64,000 nt of DNA from Aquirufa antheringensis (GTDB lineage: Bacteria; Bacteroidota; Bacteroidia; Cytophagales; Spirosomataceae), in the NCBI RefSeq assembly GCF_004307425.1, contig NZ_SEWZ01000003.1:496001-560000 (forward strand). Reading direction: 5' to 3'. Positions within the stretch are counted from its first letter, which is position 1, and the number at the start of each line of letters is the position of its first letter. The notes beneath the pieces were generated by a model. It worked only from the letters and a program-made list of their open reading frames with translations. It made no database searches and was not told the DNA's origin. Below are positions 26,883 through 37,119 of this stretch, piece after piece. The position numbers and the translations under genes are program-made.

Positions 26883-27635
26883 ATGATTCACGGCAAAAAG
26901 GTCGTCGCCATAATTCCGGCTCGATTCGCATCCACTCGCTTCCCGGGAAAACCACTGGTAGATCTGGGAGGAAAACCGATGATTCAGCGGACTTATGAAC
27001 GCGTCAAGTCGGTCAAAGGCTTTGATCGTATTGTGATAGCGACAGATGATCAGCGAATTTTCGAGGTGGCTGTTGGCTTCGGGGCAGAGGTGATGTTGAC
27101 AGCTGATACGCATTTAACCGGTACCGATCGATGTGCCGAAGTACTAAGTCGATTAGGTGAAACGGTCGATTATGTGGTGAATATCCAAGGGGATGAGCCT
27201 TTTATAGAGCCGGAACAATTACGCAAAGTGGCTTCAGGATTTGCGTCAGGAGCACCTGTTTTGACCCTAATTAAAAAAATAACAGACACAGAAACTTTAT
27301 TCAATACCAATACACCTAAAGTGATTTGCGACCAGGAAGGTCATGCCCTTTATTTTTCCCGTCAAACCATTCCTTTTTTAAGAGGGGTGGAGCCTTCAGA
27401 ATGGTTAAATAGGCATACTTTCTACAAACACATCGGATTGTACGCCTATCGGGCTGATATTTTGCCCGGTTTAAGTGCACTTAAGCCCACTTCACTAGAG
27501 CTGGCAGAATCCCTAGAACAGTTGCGTTGGATTCAAAATGGCATTCAAATAAAGGCCATCGAAACGCAATTTGAAACCATAGGAATTGATTCCCCGGAAG
27601 ATCTTGAAAAAATTCAAAAAATGGGCCTCATTTAG
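26883..27635 (+). CDS. kdsB: 3-deoxy-manno-octulosonate cytidylyltransferase
   Basis: 250 residues from the ATG at 26883 (MIHGKKVVAIIPARFASTR). The frame is open upstream to 26700, but that part overlaps the divergent gene antisense and is not conserved. KdsB activates Kdo with CTP for lipopolysaccharide core synthesis. Visible motifs are IPARFASTRFPGKPL (nucleotide loop), VIATDD, TGTDRCAEV, VNIQGDEPFIEPEQL with the metal Asp, YFSRQTIPF, and KHIGLYAYR. This supports an outer membrane with Kdo-containing lipid A core. It is 64 bp from metH, which has its own promoter. Confidence 0.96.
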   Translation: MIHGKKVVAIIPARFASTRFPGKPLVDLGGKPMIQRTYERVKSVKGFDRIVIATDDQRIFEVAVGFGAEVMLTADTHLTGTDRCAEVLSRLGETVDYVVNIQGDEPFIEPEQLRKVASGFASGAPVLTLIKKITDTETLFNTNTPKVICDQEGHALYFSRQTIPFLRGVEPSEWLNRHTFYKHIGLYAYRADILPGLSALKPTSLELAESLEQLRWIQNGIQIKAIETQFETIGIDSPEDLEKIQKMGLI

Positions 27636-27647
27636 GCTGAAAAGCGG

Positions 27648-27655
27648 TATATTTG
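27648..27655 (+). promoter_or_regulatory. Candidate -7 box of metH
   Basis: TATATTTG is an exact match to the Bacteroidota TAnnTTTG box, 44 bp before the metH start. I do not see a convincing -33 element at the expected distance. The gap is too short to hold a cobalamin or SAM riboswitch. Confidence 0.5.
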
Positions 27656-27699
27656 CTAGATTTTTGGCATAAACATCTGTCAAAGATTCGATTATACTT

Positions 27700-30600
27700 A
27701 TGCAAAGACCACAGATAAAAGACGTATTGCGCGAAAAGATTTTAATTCTTGACGGCGCGATGGGTTCTTTAATTCAACAATACAATTTAACGGATGCGGA
27801 TTACCGCGGCGAACGCTTCAAGAATTTCCCGCACGAAGTGAAAGGAAACAATGATTTGTTGTCCATCACGCGTCCGGATGTGATCAAAGAAATTCACGCG
27901 AAATACTTTTCTGCAGGTGCGGACATCGCGGAAACAAATACCTTCTCTGGAACTTCCATCGCGATGGCGGATTACCACATGGAGGATTTGGTCTATGAAT
28001 TAAATTTCGAGTCAGCGAAAATTGCCCGTGAAGTTGCGGATGAATTTACGGCCAAGGATCCCTCGAAGCCACGCTATGTAGCCGGTTCCATCGGGCCAAC
28101 GAACCGTACTCTTTCGTTATCCCCAGATGTAAATGATCCAGGTTATAGAGCGGTTACTTTCGATGAATTAGTTGAAGCTTATACAGAACAAATTCGTGGT
28201 TTAGTCGACGGTGGGGCTGATTTGCTCCTAGTGGAAACTATTTTCGATACCTTAAATGCGAAGGCAGCCCTGTTTGCCATTGATCACTATTTCAAGCAAA
28301 ATTCATCCAAGCCTTATTTGCCGGTGATGGTTTCTGGAACGATCACGGATGCTTCTGGGCGTACCTTATCAGGCCAAACAACGGAAGCCTTCTTGACTTC
28401 GGTATCCCACATGCCTTTGCTTTCAGTGGGCTTAAACTGCGCTTTAGGAGCAGATTTAATGCGTCCTTATGTAAAGACATTGAACGATAAATCCCCTTTC
28501 TTGGTTTCTGCTCACCCGAATGCGGGCTTGCCGAACGAAATGGGTGAATACGATCAATCTCCTGCAGAAATGGCAGTTATCATCGATGATTTCTTAGCAA
28601 ATGGCTTCTTGAACATCATTGGAGGCTGTTGCGGAACTACGCCAGCGCACATTCAAGCGATTGCGGAAGTAGCTTCGAAGCACAAGCCACACGTGATTCC
28701 GGAAGAAAATGTGAATCAGAAATTGTCTGGTTTAGAGCCTTTAGAAATTACGGAATTAACGAATTTCGTGAACGTAGGGGAGCGTTGCAATGTGACGGGT
28801 TCGAAGAAATTCGCACGTTTAATTCGCGAGGAGAAATTCGAGGAAGCCATTGCGGTGGCCCGCGAACAGGTGGATGGTGGTGCGCAGATTTTGGACATCA
28901 ATATGGATGAGGGGATGATTGATGGCGTGAAAATGATGCCTCAATTCCTGAATTTATTGATGGCTGAGCCTGATATCGCTCGTTTACCGATTATGATTGA
29001 CTCTTCTAAGTGGGAAGTAATCGAAGCCGGTTTGAAATGCGTACAAGGTAAATCGGTGGTTAACTCGATCTCGTTGAAAGAAGGGGAAGAGAAATTCATT
29101 GAATCCGCGAACAAAGTGAAAATGTACGGTGCTTCGGTCGTCGTGATGGCCTTTGATGAAACGGGTCAAGCGGATTCATACCAGCGTCGTATCGAGATTT
29201 GTCAACGTGCTTACGATATTTTAGTCGATAAAGTAGGTTTCCCTGCGCAGGATATCATTTTCGACCCTAATATTTTAACGGTTGCGACCGGAATTGAGGA
29301 GCATAATAATTATGCAGTTGATTTCATCAAAGCAACCAAATGGATTAAAGAAAACTTGCCGCACGCGAAAGTTTCGGGTGGGGTTTCGAATATTTCCTTC
29401 TCCTTCCGCGGAAACGAATTAGTGCGGGAGGCAATGCACACCGTGTTCTTGTACCACGCGATTAAGGCGGGTATGGATATGGGTATCGTTAATGCCAGTC
29501 AATTAGGCGTTTATGATGACATTGATAAAACGTTACGCGATTTGTGCGAGGATGTTTTATTGAATCGCAATCCGGAATCGACGGAGAAATTAGTGGCTTA
29601 TGCGGAGACAGTTAAGTCCGCAGGTAAAGAATTAGTTGTAGATGATGCCTGGAGAAAAGAACCAGTGAACAAGCGTTTAGAACACGCCTTGATTAAAGGT
29701 TTGACCGAATTCATCGATGAAGATGTAGAAGAAGCGCGTCAATTAGTCGAGCGTCCGATTCAGGTGATTGAAGGTCCGTTGATGGATGGGATGAATGTGG
29801 TGGGAGATTTGTTCGGAGAAGGAAAAATGTTCTTGCCACAGGTCGTGAAGTCCGCTCGTGTGATGAAGAAGGCTGTGGCCTATTTATTGCCTTATATTGA
29901 AGCAGAGAAGCAAGGAGGGGAGAGTTCGTCGGCTGGAAAGATCTTGATGGCGACGGTGAAAGGCGATGTGCATGATATTGGAAAGAATATTGTGGGTGTG
30001 GTTTTGGCATGTAATAACTACGAAGTAATCGACATCGGTGTGATGGTTCCTTGCGATAAGATCCTGGCTGCGGCGAAGGAGCATAACGTAGATATCATCG
30101 GTTTATCCGGTTTGATTACGCCGTCATTAGATGAGATGGTGTATGTGGCCAAAGAAATGGAGCGTCTTGGTTTCAAAGTGCCTCTTTTAATTGGTGGAGC
30201 TACAACGTCTCGTATTCACACCGCGGTGAAAATTGATCCTCACTACTCAGGACCCGTGATTCACGTATTAGATGCCTCCCGTTCTGTACCGGTGGCAGGT
30301 CGTTTATTGCAAAGTGAATTGACTTCTCAAGAAATCTTCAACGAGATTAAAACGGAATACGCTGAATTGAGAACGGCTCATGCTGCCCGTCAGCAAGAGA
30401 AAAATTACTTATCGATCGATCAAGCTCGTGCAAAATCGAGCGGCATTGATTGGACTGGATTTAAATCGAAACAACCGTCATTCTTAGGCGTGAAGTATTT
30501 TGAAGACTATTCGTTAGAGGAAATTGCGAAATACATCGACTGGACGCCGTTCTTCTCAACTTGGCAATTGTCCGGAAAATACCCGCGTATTTTCGATAAC

Positions 30601-31458
30601 GAAGTGGTAGGCAAAGAGGCGAAGAAATTATTCGATGATGCCCAGGCTTTATTGAAAGAGATTATTGCGAATAAATCGCTTCAAGCGAAGGCGGCCTTAG
30701 GGTTTTTCCCGGCCAACTCGCTTGGAGATGACATTATCTTACACGATTACGTGGAGAAGGCGCTAGAGGTTGCTTGCGAGAAACACGGTTCACACAAACA
30801 GGTTTCTTATGAGATTCAACCCAAAGACGAATCTTCTGACAAGAGCCAATGGTTGCACCATTTACGTCAGCAAGGCCAAAAAGCGAGCACGCTTCCTAAC
30901 CGTTGTTTAAGTGACTTTATTGCTCCTTTAAACTCGGGTGAGACGGATTATATCGGTGCCTTTGCGGTGACGACGGGTCTGGGAATCGAAGCGCTTTTAG
31001 ATAAGTATGAAAAAGAGCATGATGACTATAACTCCATTATGGTCAAGGCTTTAGCAGATCGTTTAGCGGAAGCTTTTGCCGAATTATTGCACGAACGTGT
31101 GCGTAAAGAATTCTGGGGTTATGCTTCAGAAGAGACTTTAAGCAATGAAGACTTAATTTCAGAGAAATACGACGGAATTCGTCCGGCACCTGGTTATCCA
31201 GCTTGTCCAGATCACACGGAGAAGAAACGTTTGTTTGAATTATTGGATGCGGAGAAGCAGATCGGGATTCAATTAACGGAAAGTTATGCGATGTATCCGG
31301 CTTCCGCGGTGTCTGGATTCTATTTCTCTCATCCCGAGAGTACGTATTTTGGTTTAGGTAAGATTGCGAAAGACCAAGTAACAGATTACGCGAAGCGCAA
31401 AGGAATGTCATTAGATGACGTAGAAAGATGGTTAAGCCCCGTATTGAATTATGACTAA
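27700..31458 (+). CDS. metH: Cobalamin-dependent methionine synthase
   Basis: 1252 residues, full length with all four modules. The homocysteine-binding domain (1-320) has the zinc Cys pair in [14 protein letters not shown]. The pterin-binding domain follows, with [16 protein letters not shown] and [15 protein letters not shown]. The B12 domain has [14 protein letters not shown] with the axial His. The C-terminal activation domain has [15 protein letters not shown]. It methylates homocysteine using methyl-tetrahydrofolate and cobalamin, and needs reductive reactivation with AdoMet. It overlaps metF by 8 bp, so substrate supply and use are coupled. No riboswitch is visible in the 64-bp leader. 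Confidence 0.97.
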   Translation: MQRPQIKDVLREKILILDGAMGSLIQQYNLTDADYRGERFKNFPHEVKGNNDLLSITRPDVIKEIHAKYFSAGADIAETNTFSGTSIAMADYHMEDLVYELNFESAKIAREVADEFTAKDPSKPRYVAGSIGPTNRTLSLSPDVNDPGYRAVTFDELVEAYTEQIRGLVDGGADLLLVETIFDTLNAKAALFAIDHYFKQNSSKPYLPVMVSGTITDASGRTLSGQTTEAFLTSVSHMPLLSVGLNCALGADLMRPYVKTLNDKSPFLVSAHPNAGLPNEMGEYDQSPAEMAVIIDDFLANGFLNIIGGCCGTTPAHIQAIAEVASKHKPHVIPEENVNQKLSGLEPLEITELTNFVNVGERCNVTGSKKFARLIREEKFEEAIAVAREQVDGGAQILDINMDEGMIDGVKMMPQFLNLLMAEPDIARLPIMIDSSKWEVIEAGLKCVQGKSVVNSISLKEGEEKFIESANKVKMYGASVVVMAFDETGQADSYQRRIEICQRAYDILVDKVGFPAQDIIFDPNILTVATGIEEHNNYAVDFIKATKWIKENLPHAKVSGGVSNISFSFRGNELVREAMHTVFLYHAIKAGMDMGIVNASQLGVYDDIDKTLRDLCEDVLLNRNPESTEKLVAYAETVKSAGKELVVDDAWRKEPVNKRLEHALIKGLTEFIDEDVEEARQLVERPIQVIEGPLMDGMNVVGDLFGEGKMFLPQVVKSARVMKKAVAYLLPYIEAEKQGGESSSAGKILMATVKGDVHDIGKNIVGVVLACNNYEVIDIGVMVPCDKILAAAKEHNVDIIGLSGLITPSLDEMVYVAKEMERLGFKVPLLIGGATTSRIHTAVKIDPHYSGPVIHVLDASRSVPVAGRLLQSELTSQEIFNEIKTEYAELRTAHAARQQEKNYLSIDQARAKSSGIDWTGFKSKQPSFLGVKYFEDYSLEEIAKYIDWTPFFSTWQLSGKYPRIFDNEVVGKEAKKLFDDAQALLKEIIANKSLQAKAALGFFPANSLGDDIILHDYVEKALEVACEKHGSHKQVSYEIQPKDESSDKSQWLHHLRQQGQKASTLPNRCLSDFIAPLNSGETDYIGAFAVTTGLGIEALLDKYEKEHDDYNSIMVKALADRLAEAFAELLHERVRKEFWGYASEETLSNEDLISEKYDGIRPAPGYPACPDHTEKKRLFELLDAEKQIGIQLTESYAMYPASAVSGFYFSHPESTYFGLGKIAKDQVTDYAKRKGMSLDDVERWLSPVLNYD

Positions 31459-32404
31459 GATTACTAAATACTTTGAAGAAGCGGCGGGAAAAACACTTTT
31501 CTCGATCGAGATTATTCCACCGATGAAAGGCCAGCATTTGGGCGAATTAATGTCACACATTGAGCCTTTGATGGAATTTAAGCCGCCCTTTATTGAGGTG
31601 ACGTATCACCGCGAGGAATTTGTAGAGAAAGTGATAGATGGGGTATCGAAACGTATTCCTATTCGCAAGCGTCCAGGTACCCTAGGCATCTGCGCATCCA
31701 TCATGCAGCGTTTTCAAATCGAAGCCGTTCCGCACGTGATTTGTGGAGGGTTTACCAAAGAAGAAACGGAGGATTTCCTAATCGATTTACACTATTTGGG
31801 GATCGAAAATGCCCTTCTATTGCGCGGTGATCAAGAAAAAGGGGAACCTCATTTCATCCCTAAGCCAGGCGGTCACGCCTATGCTAACGAATTAGTGGAG
31901 CAAGTAGCGGCGATGAATCAAGGTATTTTATTGCACGAAGAAACGGAATCATTACCCACCAACTTTTGTATTGGCGTGGCAGGTTATCCGGAGAAACATA
32001 TTGATGCTGTTTCCTTTGATCAAGACTTACGCTATTTGAAGCAAAAGGTGGATGCGGGTGCAGATTATATTGTTACTCAGATGTTCTTCGATAACGCGAA
32101 GTATTTTGATTTCGTTAAAAAATGCCGTGAAATGGGTATTCATGTGCCCATTATTCCAGGTCTAAAACCATTGGCAACAGAACGTCAATTAGACATTTTG
32201 CCAGAGATTTTCCATTTAGAGATTCCTGCTGAATTTGTCTCGGAGGCTCGTAAATGCTCGAATAATGCTGCCATCAAGCAATTAGGAATTGAGTGGGCAG
32301 TCCAACAAGGAAAAGAATTAATTCAAGCAGGTGTTCCTGCCTTGCATTTCTATACGATGAGTAAATCAGATAGCGTACGCGCTATCGCTGAAAAATTATT
32401 CTAA
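31451..32404 (+). CDS. metF: Methylenetetrahydrofolate reductase
   Basis: 317 residues, the usual bacterial MetF length. The TIM-barrel motifs are [63 protein letters not shown] and [12 protein letters not shown]. It reduces 5,10-methylene-THF to 5-methyl-THF with FAD, supplying MetH. It overlaps the metH stop region by 8 bp and its own stop touches the next start (TAATG). Confidence 0.96.
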   Translation: MTKITKYFEEAAGKTLFSIEIIPPMKGQHLGELMSHIEPLMEFKPPFIEVTYHREEFVEKVIDGVSKRIPIRKRPGTLGICASIMQRFQIEAVPHVICGGFTKEETEDFLIDLHYLGIENALLLRGDQEKGEPHFIPKPGGHAYANELVEQVAAMNQGILLHEETESLPTNFCIGVAGYPEKHIDAVSFDQDLRYLKQKVDAGADYIVTQMFFDNAKYFDFVKKCREMGIHVPIIPGLKPLATERQLDILPEIFHLEIPAEFVSEARKCSNNAAIKQLGIEWAVQQGKELIQAGVPALHFYTMSKSDSVRAIAEKLF

Positions 32405-32760
32405 TGAAAGTTCTGGTCTACGGTGCGAGTACGAATCCAAGTCGATATGCCTATATCGCAACGGAATTGCTTTTGCAACATGGACACGAGGTCTCATTAG
32501 TGGGGATTAAAAAAGGGGAGGTGTTGGGCTTGATCATTCAACAGGATCAACCTTTATTGCAAGATATCGACACTGTTACTTTGTACGTAGGTCCTGCGAA
32601 TCAGGAGGGTCTTTTAGCATACCTTTCGGCTATATCACCCAGACGAGTGATATTCAATCCAGGCACAGAAAATTCGGTGCTAGAGAAAGCTTTACAGAAT
32701 AAGGGAATAGAAGTAGAAGAGGCCTGCACGCTGGTATTATTGCATACAGGCCAGTTTTAG
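32404..32760 (+). CDS. CoA-binding-domain protein (YccU-like)
   Basis: 118 residues with a Rossmann-type CoA-binding domain: [51 protein letters not shown] and RRVIFNPGTEN. Family members bind CoA; the role is not established. It begins inside the metF stop (TAATG at 32402), so it is the third gene of the metH-metF operon. It converges on purS with only 4 bp between stops. Confidence 0.88.
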   Translation: MKVLVYGASTNPSRYAYIATELLLQHGHEVSLVGIKKGEVLGLIIQQDQPLLQDIDTVTLYVGPANQEGLLAYLSAISPRRVIFNPGTENSVLEKALQNKGIEVEEACTLVLLHTGQF

Positions 32761-32764
32761 TCTC

Positions 32765-33016
32765 TTATTGAGCTGTTAATGTAAACTCAAATTCTTCCAT
32801 AATCAAGTTCGCTAGCAATTTCTTGCAAGCGTTAGTTACCACCTCATTTGCCTCAGCTTCAGAAGCTGCATCCACTGTTAATGTGATGTGCTTGCCGATA
32901 CGAACGCCTGCCACTTGGTTAATACCTAAGTTTTGTAAGCCAATAAGTACCGCTTTTCCCTGAGGATCAAGGATTTCTTTTTGAGGCATTACGTTGATTT
33001 CAGCTAAGAATTTCAT
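32765..33016 (-). CDS. purS: Phosphoribosylformylglycinamidine synthase subunit PurS
   Basis: 83 residues, the standard PurS size. The sequence has FLAEINVMPQKEILDPQGKAV, seen in two halves, LQNLGINQVAGVRIGKHI and the acidic C-terminus NLIMEEFEF. PurS bridges PurL and PurQ so that ammonia reaches the synthetase active site in purine synthesis. purL and purQ are not in the window. It is the last gene of the leftward selD operon, overlapping pssA by 1 bp. Confidence 0.92.
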   Translation of the reverse strand: MKFLAEINVMPQKEILDPQGKAVLIGLQNLGINQVAGVRIGKHITLTVDAASEAEANEVVTNACKKLLANLIMEEFEFTLTAQ

Positions 33017-33729
33017 TATTTGTTTGGATTTAAAAGGAAAATAAGGCCGGAAAGAAGGATGTATGCGATCACTAAAACCGGAATTGCTGCAAATTTAAGC
33101 ATAACAAGGGCAGCAATGCAAAAAATAAGGAAAATGAATTTTACTTGATTGCTTTTCCAATCCCAGGTCTTAAACTTAAAGGCCAACAGGGGCAATTCGC
33201 AAACTAATAGATAACTCATGACTATCGCATAAATCAAAAGGCCTTTGAATGATAAAATATAAGCGCTGTATTCCGGCTGGAAATGTAGAATTAAGGGTAA
33301 AGACGCAATTAATAGACCATTTGCTGGTGTAGGGACACCGATAAACTGGTCGCTTTGACGTGTATCAATATTGAATTTAGCCAAACGATACGCGGACATC
33401 AGAGTCAAAGCAAACACCATAAAGGGCTTGTAGAACCCGAATAGACCCACGGTGCATTGAGTGCCGCAACTTTGTTCGACTAATGAAAACAAGATAAAAG
33501 CAGGCAGCACCCCAAAAGAGACCATATCTGCCAAAGAATCCAACTCTTTTCCTAGATCAGAATAAGCTTTCAAGGCGCGCGCTAAAAATCCATCGAAGAA
33601 ATCGCATACCAATGAGATAAATATACAATAAGAGGCGCTCACTAAATCGCCTTGCATTACGAACCAAAGTCCGATGCAACCCGCTAATAAATTACCTAGC
33701 GTTAATAGGTTAGGGATTTCTTTTTTCAT
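33016..33729 (-). CDS. pssA: CDP-diacylglycerol-serine O-phosphatidyltransferase
   Basis: 237 residues with about six membrane spans. The CDP-alcohol phosphotransferase motif is complete, as CDFFDGFLAR followed by LGKELDSLAD (DxxDGxxAR...GxxxDxxxD), within residues 42-70. The enzyme makes phosphatidylserine from CDP-diacylglycerol and serine in the inner membrane, the first step to phosphatidylethanolamine. It overlaps the MBL gene by 4 bp and purS by 1 bp. Confidence 0.93.
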   Translation of the reverse strand: MKKEIPNLLTLGNLLAGCIGLWFVMQGDLVSASYCIFISLVCDFFDGFLARALKAYSDLGKELDSLADMVSFGVLPAFILFSLVEQSCGTQCTVGLFGFYKPFMVFALTLMSAYRLAKFNIDTRQSDQFIGVPTPANGLLIASLPLILHFQPEYSAYILSFKGLLIYAIVMSYLLVCELPLLAFKFKTWDWKSNQVKFIFLIFCIAALVMLKFAAIPVLVIAYILLSGLIFLLNPNK

Positions 33730-34367
33730 GCTTTTACGTAAGGATTAGATACTTTCTCCTCCCCGATGGTGGTGCTTCCCCCGTGTCCAGGATACACAAT
33801 CGTCGAATCAGGTAAGGTATATAATTGCGTTTGAATACTCTGTACTAAATCAGCGTGGTTGCAAAGTGGGAAGTCCGTTCTGCCCACACTGCGTCTAAAC
33901 AAGACATCCCCATCAAATAGAAGGCCTTCTTTTTCAAAATACAAGGCCACATGACCAGGTGCGTGACCCGGTACAAACAAGATCTTGATTTCCATTTCGC
34001 CAATGTGCAGCACTTGATTTTCCTCATACCAAACATCTACTTCAGAGGGTTGGTAGTGAGGAAATCCATATACTTGTGCCCGATTCGCTGCATCTTTTAA
34101 TAGAGGCTCATCTTTCGGATGTAGGTAAAAGGGGATCTTGAATTCTTGTTTAAAATATTCTACCCCTAGCACATGATCGATGTGCGCGTGGGTATTTAAT
34201 ATATGAGTTAAGGTAATATTTTTCTCCTCGATGAAGTTTTTTAGCGTTTGGCGCTCTTCGTAGGTATAGCAACCAGGGTCTACAATAATTCCTGTTCCTT
34301 TGTTATCCCAAATAACATAGGTGTTTTCTTGAAAAGGATTTAGTGTGAAGGCTTGGTGAAAGATCAT
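33726..34367 (-). CDS. MBL-fold metal-dependent hydrolase (glyoxalase II-like)
   Basis: 213 residues. The metallo-beta-lactamase motif is NTHAHIDHVLG (HxHxDH), with further ligands in VPGHAPGHVALYF (His), LFDGDVLFRRSVGRTD (Asp) and VYPGHGGSTTIGEE (His). The R-x-S-x-GRTD stretch is shared with glyoxalase II-like and persulfide dioxygenase-like members. Hydrolysis of a thioester or a related reaction is likely, but the substrate is not fixed. It lies between the RsmI-like and pssA genes in a tight operon. Confidence 0.88.
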   Translation of the reverse strand: MIFHQAFTLNPFQENTYVIWDNKGTGIIVDPGCYTYEERQTLKNFIEEKNITLTHILNTHAHIDHVLGVEYFKQEFKIPFYLHPKDEPLLKDAANRAQVYGFPHYQPSEVDVWYEENQVLHIGEMEIKILFVPGHAPGHVALYFEKEGLLFDGDVLFRRSVGRTDFPLCNHADLVQSIQTQLYTLPDSTIVYPGHGGSTTIGEEKVSNPYVKA

Positions 34368-34369
34368 AT

Positions 34370-35068
34370 TTATTTACCTAAAAGAAAAATACAAGGTTTT
34401 TTGTGCAAATCGGGTTGCGCTTTTGCCCAGTCGCTGGCTTTTTTTGTTTGGACAAAACCAGAGGGCGCGGTCACATCACAGGCAATGCAAATTAGGGAAT
34501 CTGGGGCACATTGTGCAATCAAATCTTCTAGTAGTGCATTATTACGATAGGGTGTTTCGATGAAGATTTGTGTCTGATCCCATTTGGCTACATCTCTGTC
34601 TAGTTGCTCTATCTTGCGAATACGAGCGGCTTTATCGATAGGAAGGTAGCCGATGAAGGCGAAACTTTGGCCTGAAAATCCAGACCCCATTAATCCCAAT
34701 AGGATAGAGGAGGGGCCTACTAAAGGAATGACTTCGATGTTTTGTTGCTGTGCAATCGAAACGGCTAAAGCTCCTGGATCCGCCACCCCAGGGCAACCCG
34801 CTTCTGAAATAACACCGATGTATTCGACTGAACTATGTTTTTTATAGAAGTCGGTGACCGTTTTAGACTGTGTATCCTTATCTAATACTTCAAAAGTCAA
34901 GCTCTCAATCTGAATTCCTAATTTCAATTCACTGATGAATCTCCTGGCCGTTCGCACATTTTCGACTAAAAAATGCGTCGTCTGCTGAAGGGCCGTTAAG
35001 ATTTGAGGAGGTAGGACTTCGGTTGAAGTGTTTTCAGCAATCGGGCAGGGGATTAGAAAAATTTTCAT
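34370..35068 (-). CDS. RsmI-like tetrapyrrole-methylase-fold SAM methyltransferase (short form)
   Basis: 232 residues from the ATG at 35068 (MKIFLIPCPIAENTSTEVLP). The longer frame to 35122 overlaps the hydrolase gene and is not conserved. Motifs are FLVENVRTARRFI, YIGVISEAGCPGVADPGALAV (SAM-binding loop), VIPLVGPSSILLGLMGSG and FAFIGYLPIDKAARI. This resembles RsmI, which 2'-O-methylates C1402 of 16S rRNA. It is about 50 residues shorter and has CPGVADPG in place of the usual PLISDPG, so it may be a paralog with another target. It is coupled to the hydrolase (4-bp overlap). Confidence 0.85.
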   Translation of the reverse strand: MKIFLIPCPIAENTSTEVLPPQILTALQQTTHFLVENVRTARRFISELKLGIQIESLTFEVLDKDTQSKTVTDFYKKHSSVEYIGVISEAGCPGVADPGALAVSIAQQQNIEVIPLVGPSSILLGLMGSGFSGQSFAFIGYLPIDKAARIRKIEQLDRDVAKWDQTQIFIETPYRNNALLEDLIAQCAPDSLICIACDVTAPSGFVQTKKASDWAKAQPDLHKKPCIFLLGK

Positions 35069-35826
35069 AAATACGATTGAAGCGCTTGTAAAAATAGCTC
35101 CGGTTGGTCCGCTTGCACCCAATGGCCTGCGCCTGGAATTTCTACAAGTTCAAAATTAGGGAAAATTTCCGCAATGTATCGTTCGTCTTCCGGTTGAATA
35201 TAATGGGAATCAGCTCCTTTAATGAATAACGTTTCAGTATTCGAGGCAGCAGGGACGAATAATTCGTGCCCCACTACATCAATATTTTTGGTGATTACTT
35301 TCAGATTAATTCGCCACGCAAATTGCTGCTCCGCGTTTCTGTACAGATTCTTTAAAAGGAATTGACGAACGCCTTCTTTTTCTTCAAAGCGCTTCAAATG
35401 CTCATTGGCTGCTTGGCGACTTTCCAATGTAGTTAAATTCAGGCTGTTTAATCCTTCCAAAATGTGCGTATGGTGTACTGGATAGAATTTAGGGGCGATA
35501 TCGACTATCACGATGCGAGAAGCGATGCCCGGATGTAACAAATCAAATTGCATCACTACTTTGCCTCCCATGCTGTGGCCTATTAAAATAGGGTTTTCTA
35601 ATTGATGCTCCTGGATGAATTCCAACAGATCAGCCGCCATCACCTCGTAATTGAATTCGTCTCCCCAGGGAGATTGTCCGTGGTTTCTTTGGTCCACTAA
35701 AAATACGCGGTGATTTTCTGAGATGGCTTTTCCAAAACCTAACCAATTATCGGAGGTCCCAAAAATGCCGTGTAGAATAATAACCGGCGTACCCGATTCA
35801 CCAAGTGCGCGATAGAATAATTTCAT
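35065..35826 (-). CDS. Alpha/beta hydrolase (YbfF-like esterase)
   Basis: 253 residues from the ATG at 35826 ([20 protein letters not shown]). The open frame extends to 36063, but that part lies antisense-free inside selD and has no conservation. The nucleophile elbow is IGHSMGGKVV (Ser about 95). The oxyanion region HGIFGTSDNW, DQRNHGQSPW and the catalytic His in PGAGHWVQADQP are all present. It likely cleaves acyl esters or thioesters in the cytoplasm. It shares 1 bp with selD and overlaps the methylase gene by 4 bp. Confidence 0.9.
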   Translation of the reverse strand: MKLFYRALGESGTPVIILHGIFGTSDNWLGFGKAISENHRVFLVDQRNHGQSPWGDEFNYEVMAADLLEFIQEHQLENPILIGHSMGGKVVMQFDLLHPGIASRIVIVDIAPKFYPVHHTHILEGLNSLNLTTLESRQAANEHLKRFEEKEGVRQFLLKNLYRNAEQQFAWRINLKVITKNIDVVGHELFVPAASNTETLFIKGADSHYIQPEDERYIAEIFPNFELVEIPGAGHWVQADQPELFLQALQSYL

Positions 35827-36863
35827 TAGGCTAAGTAAATGGCTTTTTCTTTTCTGTCTGTTAATTCCCCAATCGGACTTAACTCTAATCCTTGCTCCAG
35901 TGCAAACTTTTCGAAGGCTGCCGTATGTTCCGCTTCTACAGCGATTAGTAATCCACCAGAAGTCTGAGGATCCGCTCCTATGTAACGTTGACGTTCTGAA
36001 ATTTCTTCGCTTAAACGTTCGCCATAGCTGGCTAAATTGCGTGCTGTTCCACCTGGGAAGCACTTTTGGTCTAAATAATGATCAATATTGGGAAGCAATG
36101 GTAAGTTTTCGAACGCAATTTTAGCGCTCAATCCAGATCCATCCGCCATCTCCACTAAATGACCAAATAACCCGAATCCTGTCACATCCGTTAAAGAGGT
36201 AACATAAGGTAGTGGTCCAAGCTTTTCTCCAAATGAATTTAAGGTGCTCATTTGCTTCACCGCACGAGCCAAATCGGCAGGACTAACGATGCCTCGTTTT
36301 TGGCCTGTAGATAAAATACCCACGCCCAATGGCTTCGTTAAGTATAACATACAGCCTTTCGTGGCTGTATCATTCTGTTTCAAATGTTCTTTGCGCACTT
36401 TTCCAGTGACCGCAAGCCCAAAAATAGGTTCAGGGGAATCAATCGAATGGCCTCCAGCTAACGGAATTCCTGCTTCGGCACAAGCAGCGCGTCCACCTTC
36501 AAGTACTTGTGCCGCAATTTCTGGGGCTAATTTATCGATTGGCCAGCCTAAAATGGCGATGGCCATCAGAGGACTTCCGCCCATGGCATAGATATCAGAA
36601 ATAGCATTGGTGGCTGCGATTTTCCCGAAATCAAAGGGGTCATCCACAATCGGCATAAAGAAATCCGTCGTTGAGATTACGGCTTCGCCATTCTGCCAAT
36701 CAAATACGGCCGCATCATCTCGGCTCTCGTTTCCGACTAATAAGAGGGGATGGGAAGCCTTTGGTTTATCTGATTTAAGGATTTGGTCCAAAATCTGAGG
36801 GGATATTTTACATCCGCAACCTGCGCCGTGGCTAAAAGAAGTTAATTTGATATTTTCTGACAT
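35826..36863 (-). CDS. selD: Selenide, water dikinase (cysteine form)
   Basis: 345 residues. The N-terminal glycine-rich loop [10 protein letters not shown] has Cys16 at the catalytic position (codon TGC, not TGA) and the conserved Lys19. Further signatures are [38 protein letters not shown] (seen in pieces), [21 protein letters not shown] and [11 protein letters not shown]. SelD makes selenophosphate from selenide and ATP for selenouridine or selenocysteine. No SelA/SelB, SelU or TGA-containing selenoprotein appears in the window. It is the first gene of a six-gene leftward operon. Confidence 0.96.
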   Translation of the reverse strand: MSENIKLTSFSHGAGCGCKISPQILDQILKSDKPKASHPLLLVGNESRDDAAVFDWQNGEAVISTTDFFMPIVDDPFDFGKIAATNAISDIYAMGGSPLMAIAILGWPIDKLAPEIAAQVLEGGRAACAEAGIPLAGGHSIDSPEPIFGLAVTGKVRKEHLKQNDTATKGCMLYLTKPLGVGILSTGQKRGIVSPADLARAVKQMSTLNSFGEKLGPLPYVTSLTDVTGFGLFGHLVEMADGSGLSAKIAFENLPLLPNIDHYLDQKCFPGGTARNLASYGERLSEEISERQRYIGADPQTSGGLLIAVEAEHTAAFEKFALEQGLELSPIGELTDRKEKAIYLA

Positions 36864-36880
36864 CTGGAATAATTAGGCTA

Positions 36881-36888
36881 CAAAATTA
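36881..36888 (-). promoter_or_regulatory. Candidate -7 box of the selD operon
   Basis: Read on the minus strand this is TAATTTTG, an exact TAnnTTTG match 18-25 bp before the selD start. The leader would be only about 10 nt. No clear -33 element is visible. Confidence 0.45.
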
Positions 36889-37044
36889 TTCTTTAAATAA
36901 TTAAAAATTAAGTTTCTGTTAAATAAATGCGATTTATAGGACTATAAGAGGCTGCAGCTGTTAGGATATTGCAGGTTTTTTCGAGATTAGTCCTAAATAT
37001 CAACGAATTAACCCATTTTCGGTGAAAATACTTTTTTGAGATAT

Positions 37045-37076
37045 TTTGGAGTATTTGATTTTTCTCGTTTATTTTG
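37045..37076 (+). promoter_or_regulatory. Candidate promoter of the TonB-dependent receptor gene
   Basis: TTTG (37045-37048), 20 nt, then TTATTTTG (37069-37076), one mismatch from TAnnTTTG. The spacing fits the Bacteroidota sigma factor. The transcript would have about a 35-nt leader before the ATG at 37120. Confidence 0.5.
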
Positions 37077-37119
37077 TGCTATCATTTCTCAAATTATTAT
37101 ATAACTAAATTCCAAATTT

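Noticed and set aside
27636-27699. Cobalamin or SAM riboswitch upstream of metH
   Set aside because: Only 64 bp separate kdsB and metH and no B12-box-like or SAM-aptamer core is visible.
28629-28910. Plus-strand 93-residue open frame inside metH
   Set aside because: Out-of-frame shadow of a highly conserved methionine synthase segment.
36809-36820. Selenocysteine codon in selD
   Set aside because: The catalytic position reads TGC (Cys) in frame, not TGA.
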